NCBI GenBank assembly: GCA_030641605.1
Contig: DAOWHD010000018.1
Span: 1 to 11,418, forward strand
Origin: Thermoplasmata archaeon
GTDB lineage: Archaea > Thermoplasmatota > E2 > DHVEG-1
Direction: 5' to 3'
Length of the DNA stretch: 11,418 nucleotides
The notes under the pieces are model-generated. The model was not told the origin of the DNA. It made no database searches and was given only the letters and a program-made list of their open reading frames with translations. The translations under genes and the position numbers were made by a program. Below are positions 1 to 5,692 of the stretch, piece after piece. The first letter of the stretch is position 1, and each line of letters opens with the position of its first letter.

Positions 1-147
1 GTAAGCAAAAAAATCTCCAGTTATGTTTATTTCATCGATTAGATTGCTTTTTTCGTCATATTTTAAGCGGATTTTTAAAAGTTTCCCTTTTGGTACTTTG
101 TAAACAGATCTAGATTGCATTTTCATCAAGGGAGATTCTTTATTCAT
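1..147 (-). CDS. lplB: Lipoate-protein ligase C-terminal domain subunit (LplB-like), 5' part only
   Basis: The first 49 codons of a minus-strand gene that runs off the left edge. The visible protein contains SRSVYKVPKGKLLKIRLKYD and then INITGDFF, the pattern of the lipoate-ligase C-terminal (accessory) domain, which normally follows the catalytic domain but is a separate subunit (LplB) in Thermoplasma. Here it sits at the very N-terminus, so it is a stand-alone small subunit or an inverted fusion, and the catalytic LplA may lie beyond the edge. In the two-subunit system LplB is needed to activate lipoate to lipoyl-AMP. ATG at 147 starts 9 bases after the lipA stop, so the two are probably co-transcribed. 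Met8 (codon at 124-126) is an alternative start, as the Shine-Dalgarno site before 147 is weak. Identification is from motif memory and only a third of the protein is visible. Confidence 0.7.
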   Translation of the reverse strand, partial: MNKESPLMKMQSRSVYKVPKGKLLKIRLKYDEKSNLIDEINITGDFFAY

Positions 148-156
148 TTATAAACT

Positions 157-1020
157 TCATCTTTTAGTTTCAGCAATTGCTCTTTCTGCATGATATGAAC
201 TTCTGACCAAGGGTCCAGACTCTACATGTTCAAAACCCATATCTAGAGCAATACCTTTGAATTCCTCAAATTCTTCTGGTGTGTAATATTTTTTAATTTT
301 AGCATGATTAATTGTTGGCTGCAAATACTGCCCAATTGTCAAAAAATCGGCTTTTACTTTTCTCAGATCTTCCATCATTTTTATGATATGGCTCTTATCT
401 TCTCCCAATCCTACCATAAAACCAGATTTTGTCTTTACGTTGCCATCAATATTTTTTATGTTTTCTAAGAGAGATAAGCTTGTTTTATAGTTGCCTTCCG
501 GTCTTACTTCAGGAAACAATCCTTCGGATACTTCGATATTATGATTTATAACATCAGGTCTAGAATCCATAACCTTTTTTAGTGCATCTTTGCTTCCCCT
601 AAAATCAGGAATTAGCACCTCCACTCTACAATCATCGTTCAATTTTTTGATTTCCTTTACACAATCATAAAAAACACTGGCACCGCCATCTTCCAAATCA
701 TCTCTTGTTACAGAAGTAATAACAACGTATTTTAACCCTAATTTTTTAACACTTTCTGCAACATCTTTTGGCTCATCTGGATTTAAAGGAAGTGGTTTTC
801 CATGTTTAACATTACAATACTTGCAGTTTCTCGTACAAGTATCCCCTAGTATTAAAAAAACAGCAGTTCCGTTACCAAAGCATTCTGCCATATTGGGGCA
901 TTTTGCCTCTTCACAAATCGTATGTAGTTTTGCCTTCCGCAACATTTTTTTCATTTCTACATAAGCTTGCCCACTACCTAGAGGCACCTTTAACCAATCA
1001 GGATGACGTCTTTTTTTCAT
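157..1020 (-). CDS. lipA: Lipoyl synthase (radical SAM)
   Basis: Inserts two sulfurs into an octanoyl chain on a lipoyl carrier protein (2-oxoacid dehydrogenase E2 or glycine-cleavage H protein), using SAM and two 4Fe-4S clusters. The 287 residues match the usual length. The N-terminus carries the auxiliary-cluster signature C36-x4-C41-x5-C47 (CEEAKCPNMAEC), then the radical-SAM triad C62-x3-C66-x2-C69 (CTRNCKYC). The C-terminus has the RSSY motif (about 273-276), whose serine ligates the auxiliary cluster. All ligands are present, so it should be active. It starts 4 bases after the DUF63 gene stop, with a G-rich stretch (GGGGGT) at Shine-Dalgarno distance, and is followed by the lplB-like gene. 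With LplB next to it the cell probably can both make and scavenge lipoate. Confidence 0.96.
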   Translation of the reverse strand: MKKRRHPDWLKVPLGSGQAYVEMKKMLRKAKLHTICEEAKCPNMAECFGNGTAVFLILGDTCTRNCKYCNVKHGKPLPLNPDEPKDVAESVKKLGLKYVVITSVTRDDLEDGGASVFYDCVKEIKKLNDDCRVEVLIPDFRGSKDALKKVMDSRPDVINHNIEVSEGLFPEVRPEGNYKTSLSLLENIKNIDGNVKTKSGFMVGLGEDKSHIIKMMEDLRKVKADFLTIGQYLQPTINHAKIKKYYTPEEFEEFKGIALDMGFEHVESGPLVRSSYHAERAIAETKR

Positions 1021-1024
1021 TCAA

Positions 1025-2074
1025 TTAGACCCCCATTACTACTCTTAACAGGTCTCGTACTCCTGGCGCAAAACCAAGTACAAATATCCCAATTTTTAAA
1101 AGGTTTATCAAGCGTCGATATTCGTGTAATTCCTCCTTGTAAAGTACATCAAAGAGATATATGACAGAAATAATCAGAAGAAATTTGACAATTGGAAACA
1201 ATGGCGGCCAAAGTTCCATTAGAAAATTTGAGGCAGGATGCAGTTCACGATAACCAGTTAATCCCATATGCAAGGGATCATAAATGCTAACATAGCTTGT
1301 AATGCCATCAATCATGTGGCCGCCGATCATCGCCAAATTCAGCGGTTCTGAATAAATATTGATATGATCGTTATCCTTGTAAAATCGAGAGACGGCATAC
1401 ACAATGGCAAGGATTAAAGAAACTAAACCAATCATCAAAAAGAACATATCGAATCGTACGCCGTGGCTAGCACCCCATTGATCACCAAGGAGCCACTGCA
1501 CAGTAAAAAAAAGGAACGGCAATAATAAAAGAACCCCTCCAGAAAACAAAATGGAATTTACTGTTAAATACTGCTTCTCAAAACGGTGCTGAAGATAGTG
1601 TCCAACAAGGAAGAAAACCAGCACCCATATTAAAATTTGCACATAAATCAATGGAGATACAAACAAATATACCAGAGGCTCATTGAAAAATCCAGAATCT
1701 TCCAAAACACGGGTAACTGAACCAACCACAATGTACGGCAACAAAGCAAGGAGAAATCTCCAATCTACAAGAACATTCCATCGCTTCAAAAGTTTATAAA
1801 GACCGTATAACGCGATAACAATGAGAAGGCCATAGGTAATTTCAGAAACCATAGTGTATTTTTGCTCTGCTAAAACGCCATTAAATGAAACAGAATGACC
1901 CGCAACATCAGAAACAATTGGGCCCCAGAAATACTTCCAAATCAGTTGATCATAAAACATTAAGGGAAAAAGCATACACCCTAGTACCAAGATACCTACT
2001 GCTGCAATAAATGTTCCCAGAATGACTTCGATTTTATGATTTTGATAAAAAACGTTTAAGCTCATCACAGACAT
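1025..2074 (-). CDS. DUF63 family multi-pass membrane protein
   Basis: A 349-residue integral membrane protein of the archaeal DUF63 family, function unknown. I recognise it from the segment GSVTRVLEDSGFF followed by a hydrophobic LFVSPLIYVQ, and by length. Hydrophobic stretches that could span the membrane lie at about 17-41, 79-95, 106-121, 136-158, 174-195, 209-230, 293-310 and 325-336, so seven or eight helices. It heads the minus-strand unit DUF63-lipA-lplB (4-base gap to lipA). Start choice: a TATA box (TTTAATATAT, 2091-2100) predicts transcription from about 2070, which would place ATG 2074 outside the message. The in-frame ATG at 2063-2065 (Met4) fits better. Nothing in the sequence links it to lipoate metabolism beyond position. 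Confidence 0.85.
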   Translation of the reverse strand: MSVMSLNVFYQNHKIEVILGTFIAAVGILVLGCMLFPLMFYDQLIWKYFWGPIVSDVAGHSVSFNGVLAEQKYTMVSEITYGLLIVIALYGLYKLLKRWNVLVDWRFLLALLPYIVVGSVTRVLEDSGFFNEPLVYLFVSPLIYVQILIWVLVFFLVGHYLQHRFEKQYLTVNSILFSGGVLLLLPFLFFTVQWLLGDQWGASHGVRFDMFFLMIGLVSLILAIVYAVSRFYKDNDHINIYSEPLNLAMIGGHMIDGITSYVSIYDPLHMGLTGYRELHPASNFLMELWPPLFPIVKFLLIISVIYLFDVLYKEELHEYRRLINLLKIGIFVLGFAPGVRDLLRVVMGV

Positions 2075-2090
2075 CCAAAAGGAAAATATG

Positions 2091-2100
2091 ATATATTAAA
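2091..2100 (-). promoter_or_regulatory. TATA box for the DUF63-lipA-lplB unit
   Basis: TTTAATATAT read on the minus strand, preceded by a purine-rich BRE-like stretch. Its centre is about 21 bases from ATG 2074 and 30 from ATG 2065. At the usual 25-27 base spacing the message would start near 2070, giving a very short leader and favouring Met4. Confidence 0.55.
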
Positions 2101-2229
2101 CTAGGCTTCGAAGGAAACTATAATTTTGTTTGATCTATCCAGCATTTAACTATGAAAGTACTCCTGAAGATAGGTTTTAATTTTCGTGAATGAACGATTA
2201 ATGATGTACGCAGTATTGTTTTTTTTATG

Positions 2230-2310
2230 TTACTCCTTTTTCCGTTTCCCATGTTTTTTCTTCAAATATTCGATGTATTCCTTTTCTTTGGAAGAGCCAG
2301 TACGTATCAT
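2230..2310 (-). CDS. Possible 26-residue charged micro-ORF
   Basis: A short open frame, ATG at 2308-2310 to TAA at 2230-2232, encoding a Lys/Glu-rich peptide that begins MIRTGSSKEKEYIEYLKKK and ends in a basic run. A TATA-like element (TTTATTTTA, 2333-2341) lies about 27 bases upstream of the ATG, which would give a leaderless transcript. An AGGTGA motif (2319-2324) lies 8 bases upstream but would fall outside such a transcript, so the two start signals conflict. The inverted repeat ACCTA-gct-TAGGT (2321-2333) sits between TATA and ATG. No family recognised. Given the length it may be chance. Confidence 0.25.
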   Translation of the reverse strand: MIRTGSSKEKEYIEYLKKKHGKRKKE

Positions 2311-2345
2311 ACAACAAGTCACCTAGCTTAGGTAAAATAAAGACA

Positions 2346-2366
2346 GAGAGGCAAGTTATACCTCTC
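2346..2366 (-). terminator. Hairpin with T-rich tail after the PRC-barrel gene
   Basis: A 6-base perfect stem (GAGAGG/CCTCTC) with a 9-base loop begins 24 bases past the PRC-barrel stop. Read on the minus strand it is followed by TGTCTTTATTTT. Archaeal termination depends mostly on the T-rich stretch, so the stem may be incidental. Confidence 0.4.
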
Positions 2367-2389
2367 AAAGTATTAAGAATTGTTTCTAT

Positions 2390-2950
2390 CTAGAATTGAT
2401 GGTGTTCATGCCAGTATTCTTTTAGCTCGTCTAAGGTTTTGTCCAGTGTTATGGTGTCTTTTACATCATGTATAAAGTCGGTAGACATCGGCATTATTGT
2501 GTTGAATGGTATATTCCAGATATCGCATAAGAATGGGTCTACGAAGCATCCATATTGCTTGTATGTGCCATCGCTTTCTACCCAACCGTAGAATGTTCCA
2601 ACTCGGGAATGATTCTTGTCATAGATTGGCTTGTCAACTAGTTGGTCTGTTGGATAGGTTGTTGTACCGCAAGGAACGGCTTTGCTCCAAAATCGACCTA
2701 ACTCGTCCATTGTTTTGTTTAGGGTTATATGATCGCCCCATTCTCTTATGTAGTCACTATATACGGGGATAAGTTTGTTTGTTCCTCGGAACCATGTATC
2801 TCTTGTATTTTCATTTGTTTTTATTCCGAAGAAATATCCTGGATACTCAGTGTTCCAACTGTTCCAGTATTTGTCTACGATTCCAATCGTTGTCCCATTC
2901 GTATCGCATACTTCCTTTCCAACTAACTCATGTGGATTGTTTACTTTCAT
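2390..2950 (-). CDS. Tandem PRC-barrel-like protein (two repeats)
   Basis: A soluble 186-residue protein built from two copies of one domain, about residues 8-88 and 103-180. Each begins with a PRC-barrel-like strand pair (LVGKEVCDTNGTTIGIVDKY; LVDKPIYDKNHSRVGTFYGW), continues to IPVYSDYI / MPMSTDFI and ends with ITLNKTMDELGRFW / ITLDKTLDELKEYW. PRC-barrels are small beta-barrels used in RNA processing factors and photosynthetic reaction-centre H subunits. In archaea many stand alone with unknown roles. Aromatic residues are unusually frequent and two Cys occur per copy. The gene is single, with a well-placed AGGTGA Shine-Dalgarno about 10 bases before ATG 2950 and its own TATA box. Assignment to PRC rests on pattern, not a search. 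Confidence 0.8.
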   Translation of the reverse strand: MKVNNPHELVGKEVCDTNGTTIGIVDKYWNSWNTEYPGYFFGIKTNENTRDTWFRGTNKLIPVYSDYIREWGDHITLNKTMDELGRFWSKAVPCGTTTYPTDQLVDKPIYDKNHSRVGTFYGWVESDGTYKQYGCFVDPFLCDIWNIPFNTIMPMSTDFIHDVKDTITLDKTLDELKEYWHEHHQF

Positions 2951-2990
2951 TTTCTCATCTCACCTATTTTTAGAGATAGAATGGACTGGG

Positions 2991-3001
2991 TTACTATAAA
3001 T
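2991..3001 (-). promoter_or_regulatory. TATA box of the PRC-barrel gene
   Basis: ATTTATAGTAA on the minus strand. The predicted transcript start near 2971 leaves a leader of about 20 bases that contains the AGGTGAGATGAG Shine-Dalgarno region, a consistent arrangement. Confidence 0.6.
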
Positions 3002-3073
3002 GTTTCTAAGATATTTATTTGCAACATGTGTGACAGTAACCGCGCTTGCTCCTTGGATAAACTGTTGTAAAGG

Positions 3074-3081
3074 TTTATATA
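3074..3081 (+). promoter_or_regulatory. Strong TATA box upstream of the zinc-ribbon micro-ORF
   Basis: TTTATATA preceded by GTAAAGG (BRE-like). A transcript starting near 3103 would carry the GAGGTG Shine-Dalgarno at 3138-3143 and the zinc-ribbon ORF, and could continue into the reductase gene at 3331. Confidence 0.6.
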
Positions 3082-3155
3082 GTACGGATTACAAAAATAT
3101 TGTTGTTAACATTTAACACGGAATAATTAACTACCATGAGGTGTTTATATGATAC

Positions 3156-3248
3156 TTGTATAAGTGCTTAAAATGTGGTGCAACGTTCCATGTGGATAGT
3201 AAGTATTGTCCAATATGTGGAAGAGAATTAATGCTGTTAGCTGGCTAG
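3156..3248 (+). CDS. Zinc-ribbon microprotein (30 aa), possibly frameshifted at its start
   Basis: The open frame encodes YKCLKCGATF, a short linker, then YCPICGREL: C4-x2-C7-x10-C18-x2-C21, a complete four-cysteine zinc ribbon ending in a short hydrophobic tail and TAG at 3246-3248. The only start codon in this frame is TTG 3156, 12 bases after a GAGGTG Shine-Dalgarno (3138-3143). The same Shine-Dalgarno is ideally spaced (5 bases) for ATG 3149, whose frame stops after four codons but would enter the ribbon frame if one T were lost near 3156. So this is a TTG-started gene, a gene with a one-base assembly error, or a young pseudogene. A strong TATA box upstream favours expression. Such ribbons usually bind Zn and contact nucleic acid or protein partners. 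No specific role is visible. Confidence 0.5.
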   Translation: MYKCLKCGATFHVDSKYCPICGRELMLLAG

Positions 3249-3330
3249 GGCAAATCATCATATTAAACGCATTGTTGTGTTAATGAAACTGTCGTTTGGG
3301 AATAGGAAATATGAAGTGTGAAACGGAATA

Positions 3331-4548
3331 ATGAAGACAGATGTTGTTGTTGCGGGAGCAGGGCCCTCTGGGTCAACCGCTGCAAAAACTCTTGCTGAAC
3401 AAGGGTTAAACGTACTTCTTGTCGACAAAGCAAAATTTCCACGAGATAAACCATGTGGAGGAGGTCTACCTCTCAGAGTACTCAAACGATTTCCTTACAT
3501 TAAGGATATTAATGCGATCGAATCATATTCATATGGCGGATATTTATATTCACAATCATTACGCTACAAAGTAGAGATACATAAGCAAGAACCTATTATT
3601 GCAATGGTTCTCAGAAAAAAATTTGACAATGCACTAGTTGAGCTTGCTGTAGATAGTGGAGCTAGATTCCAGGATGGTAAATCCGTTAAAGATCTTAAAA
3701 TAACTTCAGATAAAGCTCAGGTCACACTCAACAATGGGAGTCATATTGATACCGAACTTGTTATCGGTGCCGACGGTTTCTTGAGTACAGTTGCACGGAA
3801 AGCAGGGCTATTCATTCCGCACAAATCTATTGGCATTTCTGTCGTTGAAGAATTTTCATTAAAGAAAGATGCCATGGATCAATATTATACAGATAAACGC
3901 TTTTGCCATATCCACAGTAAAATCCATGGTATACCAGGATATGGCTGGGTATTCCCTAAACAGAATCATGTAAACATAGGTATTGCAAATTATTGGCTCA
4001 GAGGAAAAATGACAAATGACAAGAAGAATCTAAAAGAGGTATTTAATGCCTATCTCTCCCTTTTAAAAAATACAGATATAATTCCAAAAAATATTGAAAG
4101 TACACAATTACGAGGCGAAACTTTACCAGTAAAACCTCTTGAAAAAACCTATACTGATCGTGTTATTCTTTGTGGAGATGCTGCAGGGTTCATCAATCCA
4201 GTTAGTGGCGAAGGCATTTACTATGCTTTAGCTTCTGCGGAGATAGCTGCAAGAGTATCTGCCGAAGCTATCCAAGCAAACGATACTAGTGAACAATTTC
4301 TATCAAGATATGAGAAACGATGGAAAAACGACTTTGGGAAGGAAATAAAACTCATGCTTAGGTCAACAAAACAATGGGGAAAAAGAAACGAAAATATTGT
4401 CAAACTTGCGAGCAAAGATAACAAGCTCGCAGAAATGTTGTTTACTGCCATGACTGGTCAGGAGAGTGTCTATGAATTACGATGGAAAATATTAAAGCGT
4501 TATCTCTATGCTTTTATGAAAAATTCCATTAAAAAGACAAATAACTAA
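3331..4548 (+). CDS. Geranylgeranyl reductase family FAD enzyme
   Basis: FAD-dependent reductase of the geranylgeranyl reductase family, which in archaea saturates the isoprenoid chains of ether lipids (digeranylgeranyl-glycerophospholipid reductase). Seen in order: Rossmann GAGPSG at 9-14, VDK ending the second strand (31-33), PCGGGLP at 41-47 with the family cysteine near the active site, GADGF at 146-150, the family motif YGWVFP at about 204-209, and the second FAD motif GDAAGFINPVSGEGI from 282. The 405 residues are normal length. No membrane helix, so it should act at the membrane surface. ATG 3331 begins right at the Rossmann fold. Only a weak Shine-Dalgarno precedes it. Archaea often carry several paralogues, so the exact substrate is not settled, though egsA nearby supports a lipid role. 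Confidence 0.9.
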   Translation: MKTDVVVAGAGPSGSTAAKTLAEQGLNVLLVDKAKFPRDKPCGGGLPLRVLKRFPYIKDINAIESYSYGGYLYSQSLRYKVEIHKQEPIIAMVLRKKFDNALVELAVDSGARFQDGKSVKDLKITSDKAQVTLNNGSHIDTELVIGADGFLSTVARKAGLFIPHKSIGISVVEEFSLKKDAMDQYYTDKRFCHIHSKIHGIPGYGWVFPKQNHVNIGIANYWLRGKMTNDKKNLKEVFNAYLSLLKNTDIIPKNIESTQLRGETLPVKPLEKTYTDRVILCGDAAGFINPVSGEGIYYALASAEIAARVSAEAIQANDTSEQFLSRYEKRWKNDFGKEIKLMLRSTKQWGKRNENIVKLASKDNKLAEMLFTAMTGQESVYELRWKILKRYLYAFMKNSIKKTNN

Positions 4549-4732
4549 CCTAGACATGTTCAATCAAAAGAATTTACTGATAAAAAAGTAAACATACTCT
4601 AAAAAGATAGGGTGTTTTTCATAATGGAACACCTAGTTTACCCATACATCTGCGAGATGATGTAGATAACGCTTGGATTGAGAAAAGCGGGAAATGGCAA
4701 TCGCCAAAAACTAAAGAGGAGAGTTGAGAAAT
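4549..4732 (+). other. Short gap before the Lrp-type gene, with a coding-like start-less frame
   Basis: Between the reductase and the regulator. TTTAC/GTAAA arms at 4573-4591 form a weak inverted repeat. From 4611 to the TGA at 4725-4727 one frame is open and reads like protein (for example IHLRDDVDNAW, then IEKSGKWQSPKTK), but it has no ATG, GTG or TTG. It could be a remnant or chance. Confidence 0.4.
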
Positions 4733-5257
4733 ATGGCAAAAAGTGGTAAAAAACAAATATATGAAGATGAGGAAAAGGTTATTGCTGAGCTTCAGAAAAA
4801 TGCAAGGGAAAGCATTAAAAAAATAGCTGAGAACTGTGATTTTTCCTATCAGAAAGTAGGAAGAATTATACATAATCTTGAGGAAAACAAAAAGATTTGG
4901 GGATACTATGCAGTAGCGGATAATGAAGAACTCAATTTGAACAGATATATAATTCTCATTAAAAGATCTACTGAACCAATAGATGATGCTATCAGCAAAA
5001 TAATTGAACTAACCATGCATCGGAGGGGAGAAGAAATCGGAGTGAATGTCGAATGTAGTAGCTATCTTAATGGCCGTTATGATTGGATGTTTGTTTTAAC
5101 GGCTGAAGACATAAAAAGTGTGAAAAAATTCAGCGACATTCTTACAAAAGAATACCATTCTGTGATAAGCGACATTCATATAATGGAAGATATTTTCTCG
5201 GTTAAAAAATGTGGAATGGTCAATCCCCACATGGAGAAGTTACGAGAGTTTATATAA
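4733..5257 (+). CDS. Lrp/AsnC-type transcriptional regulator
   Basis: A 174-residue protein with an N-terminal winged helix (about 12-60: EEKVIAELQKNARESIKKIA, then a recognition helix YQKVGRIIHNLEENKKI) followed by a ligand-binding-like alpha/beta region (about 68-150: YIILIKRS, YDWMFVLTAEDI). That order and length are those of archaeal Lrp-type DNA-binding regulators, which act as dimers or octamers. The second domain lacks a clear match to the amino-acid pocket, so the effector is unknown. A GAGGAGAG Shine-Dalgarno (4716-4723) lies 9 bases before ATG 4733. A TTG at 4724 directly abuts it and is therefore an unlikely start. It stands between the reductase and egsA, on the same strand, so it may control one or both. 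That is inference. Its stop ends exactly one base before a convergent ORF. Confidence 0.85.
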   Translation: MAKSGKKQIYEDEEKVIAELQKNARESIKKIAENCDFSYQKVGRIIHNLEENKKIWGYYAVADNEELNLNRYIILIKRSTEPIDDAISKIIELTMHRRGEEIGVNVECSSYLNGRYDWMFVLTAEDIKSVKKFSDILTKEYHSVISDIHIMEDIFSVKKCGMVNPHMEKLREFI

Positions 5258-5399
5258 CTAACATTGACATGATGGGCATAACTTGCCAAATTTCACTCTG
5301 TTAATTGCCAGTAATTCGCCATAGAGTCCAATGTAGAACAATAGTGATGCAAACAGGTCGAGATCCTTTTAGTTTAAGTTTGCTTGATTCTATGTTCAA
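5258..5399 (-). pseudogene. Micro-ORF C: membrane segment plus CPSCQC tail, apparently frameshifted
   Basis: On the minus strand an open frame (5258-5368) encodes KDLDLFASLLFYIGLYGELL, a short link and a cysteine-rich end CPSCQC, stopping at TAG 5258-5260, immediately next to the convergent regulator gene. It lacks a good start. One base out of frame, a TTG at 5397-5399 overlaps the TGA of micro-ORF B and reads MNIESSKLKLK into the same place. Removing one base within AAAAGG (5363-5370) would join the two into a 46-residue peptide: polar N-terminus, one membrane helix, Cys tail. So either a small gene with an indel (real or an assembly error at a homopolymer), recoding, or a decayed gene. No family recognised. 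Confidence 0.35.
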
Positions 5400-5488
5400 T
5401 TCTTTTTTATCATTGATTTAAAACAGGGAAAGAAATCTTCGAGTTTCTCCAGCTTCCACATAATCAAACCCAATTTATTTTTTTCCAT
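5396..5488 (-). CDS. Micro-ORF B, 30-residue basic peptide
   Basis: ATG at 5486-5488 to TGA 5396-5398. The product begins MEKNKLGLIMWKLEKLEDFF and continues with PCFKSMIKKN, an amphipathic, basic peptide with one cysteine. A strong GGAGGG Shine-Dalgarno (5499-5504) lies 10 bases upstream, inside the last codons of micro-ORF A, and the ATG is 6 bases past A's stop: the layout of translationally coupled genes. No homologue recognised. Support is from start signal and arrangement only. Confidence 0.45.
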   Translation of the reverse strand: MEKNKLGLIMWKLEKLEDFFPCFKSMIKKN

Positions 5489-5494
5489 ATGTTT

Positions 5495-5629
5495 TCATCC
5501 CTCCAAACATAATGTGAGTGTTGTGTTACTTATCGCTATTAGCAGCCCAGAGGCTACTCCAACAACGCCCCCGTATATATCTGTTGTTTCTGCTACATAT
5601 ACTTGTCGTATGTTCCTGATTTTTTTCAT
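5495..5629 (-). CDS. Micro-ORF A, 44-residue small membrane protein
   Basis: ATG at 5627-5629 to TGA 5495-5497, minus strand. The N-terminus is basic (MKKIRNIRQVYV) and residues about 19-42 are a continuous Gly/Ala/Leu/Ile-rich stretch (GGVVGVASGLLIAIS...) able to span a membrane, ending CLEG. A palindromic TATA element at 5659-5668 puts the transcript start within about 10 bases of the ATG, so it would be leaderless, and the same element faces egsA on the other strand. Its end carries the Shine-Dalgarno of micro-ORF B. Start, hydropathy, promoter and coupling agree, but it is short and I recognise no family. Confidence 0.5.
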   Translation of the reverse strand: MKKIRNIRQVYVAETTDIYGGVVGVASGLLIAISNTTLTLCLEG

Positions 5630-5658
5630 AAAAATTATTATTTCCTTCGACGAAAATA

Positions 5659-5668
5659 TAATATATTA
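5659..5668. promoter_or_regulatory. Palindromic TATA element shared by egsA and the micro-ORFs
   Basis: TAATATATTA is a perfect palindrome in an AT-rich patch (5653-5670). Going right it lies about 30 bases before the egsA ATG (5693). Going left it lies about 34 bases before the micro-ORF A ATG (5629). Both transcripts would have leaders of about 10 bases or less. One TBP site could thus serve both directions. Confidence 0.5.
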
Positions 5669-5692
5669 AAGGCTTGGTTTACGAATCTAATT

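Larger units (their letters stand above)
2075..2389. other. Gap between DUF63 and PRC-barrel genes
   Basis: No long gene. It holds the DUF63 promoter at its left end, a possible 26-codon minus-strand ORF (2230-2310), a 5-3-5 inverted repeat at 2321-2333, and a hairpin just downstream of the PRC-barrel gene (2346-2366). An eight-base T run on the plus strand near 2219-2226 serves no gene that I can see. Confidence 0.6.
2951..3330. other. Divergent gap between PRC-barrel and geranylgeranyl reductase genes
   Basis: It contains the minus-strand PRC-barrel promoter, a strong plus-strand TATA box (3074-3081) and a 30-codon zinc-ribbon ORF (3156-3248). A weaker TATTAAAC (3261-3268) may serve the reductase gene. 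The leftover 3249-3330 shows nothing else. Confidence 0.6.

Noticed and set aside
2506..2999. Several plus-strand ORFs opposite the PRC-barrel gene
   Set aside because: They are overlapping frames of a clear gene, without start signals or family patterns.
4611..4727. Open frame with protein-like composition before the regulator
   Set aside because: No start codon in frame and no recognisable family. Kept only as a possible remnant.
5603..5692. N-terminal extension of egsA from TTG 5603
   Set aside because: It would add 30 residues not typical of the family and cross the TATA element. ATG 5693 matches promoter and length.
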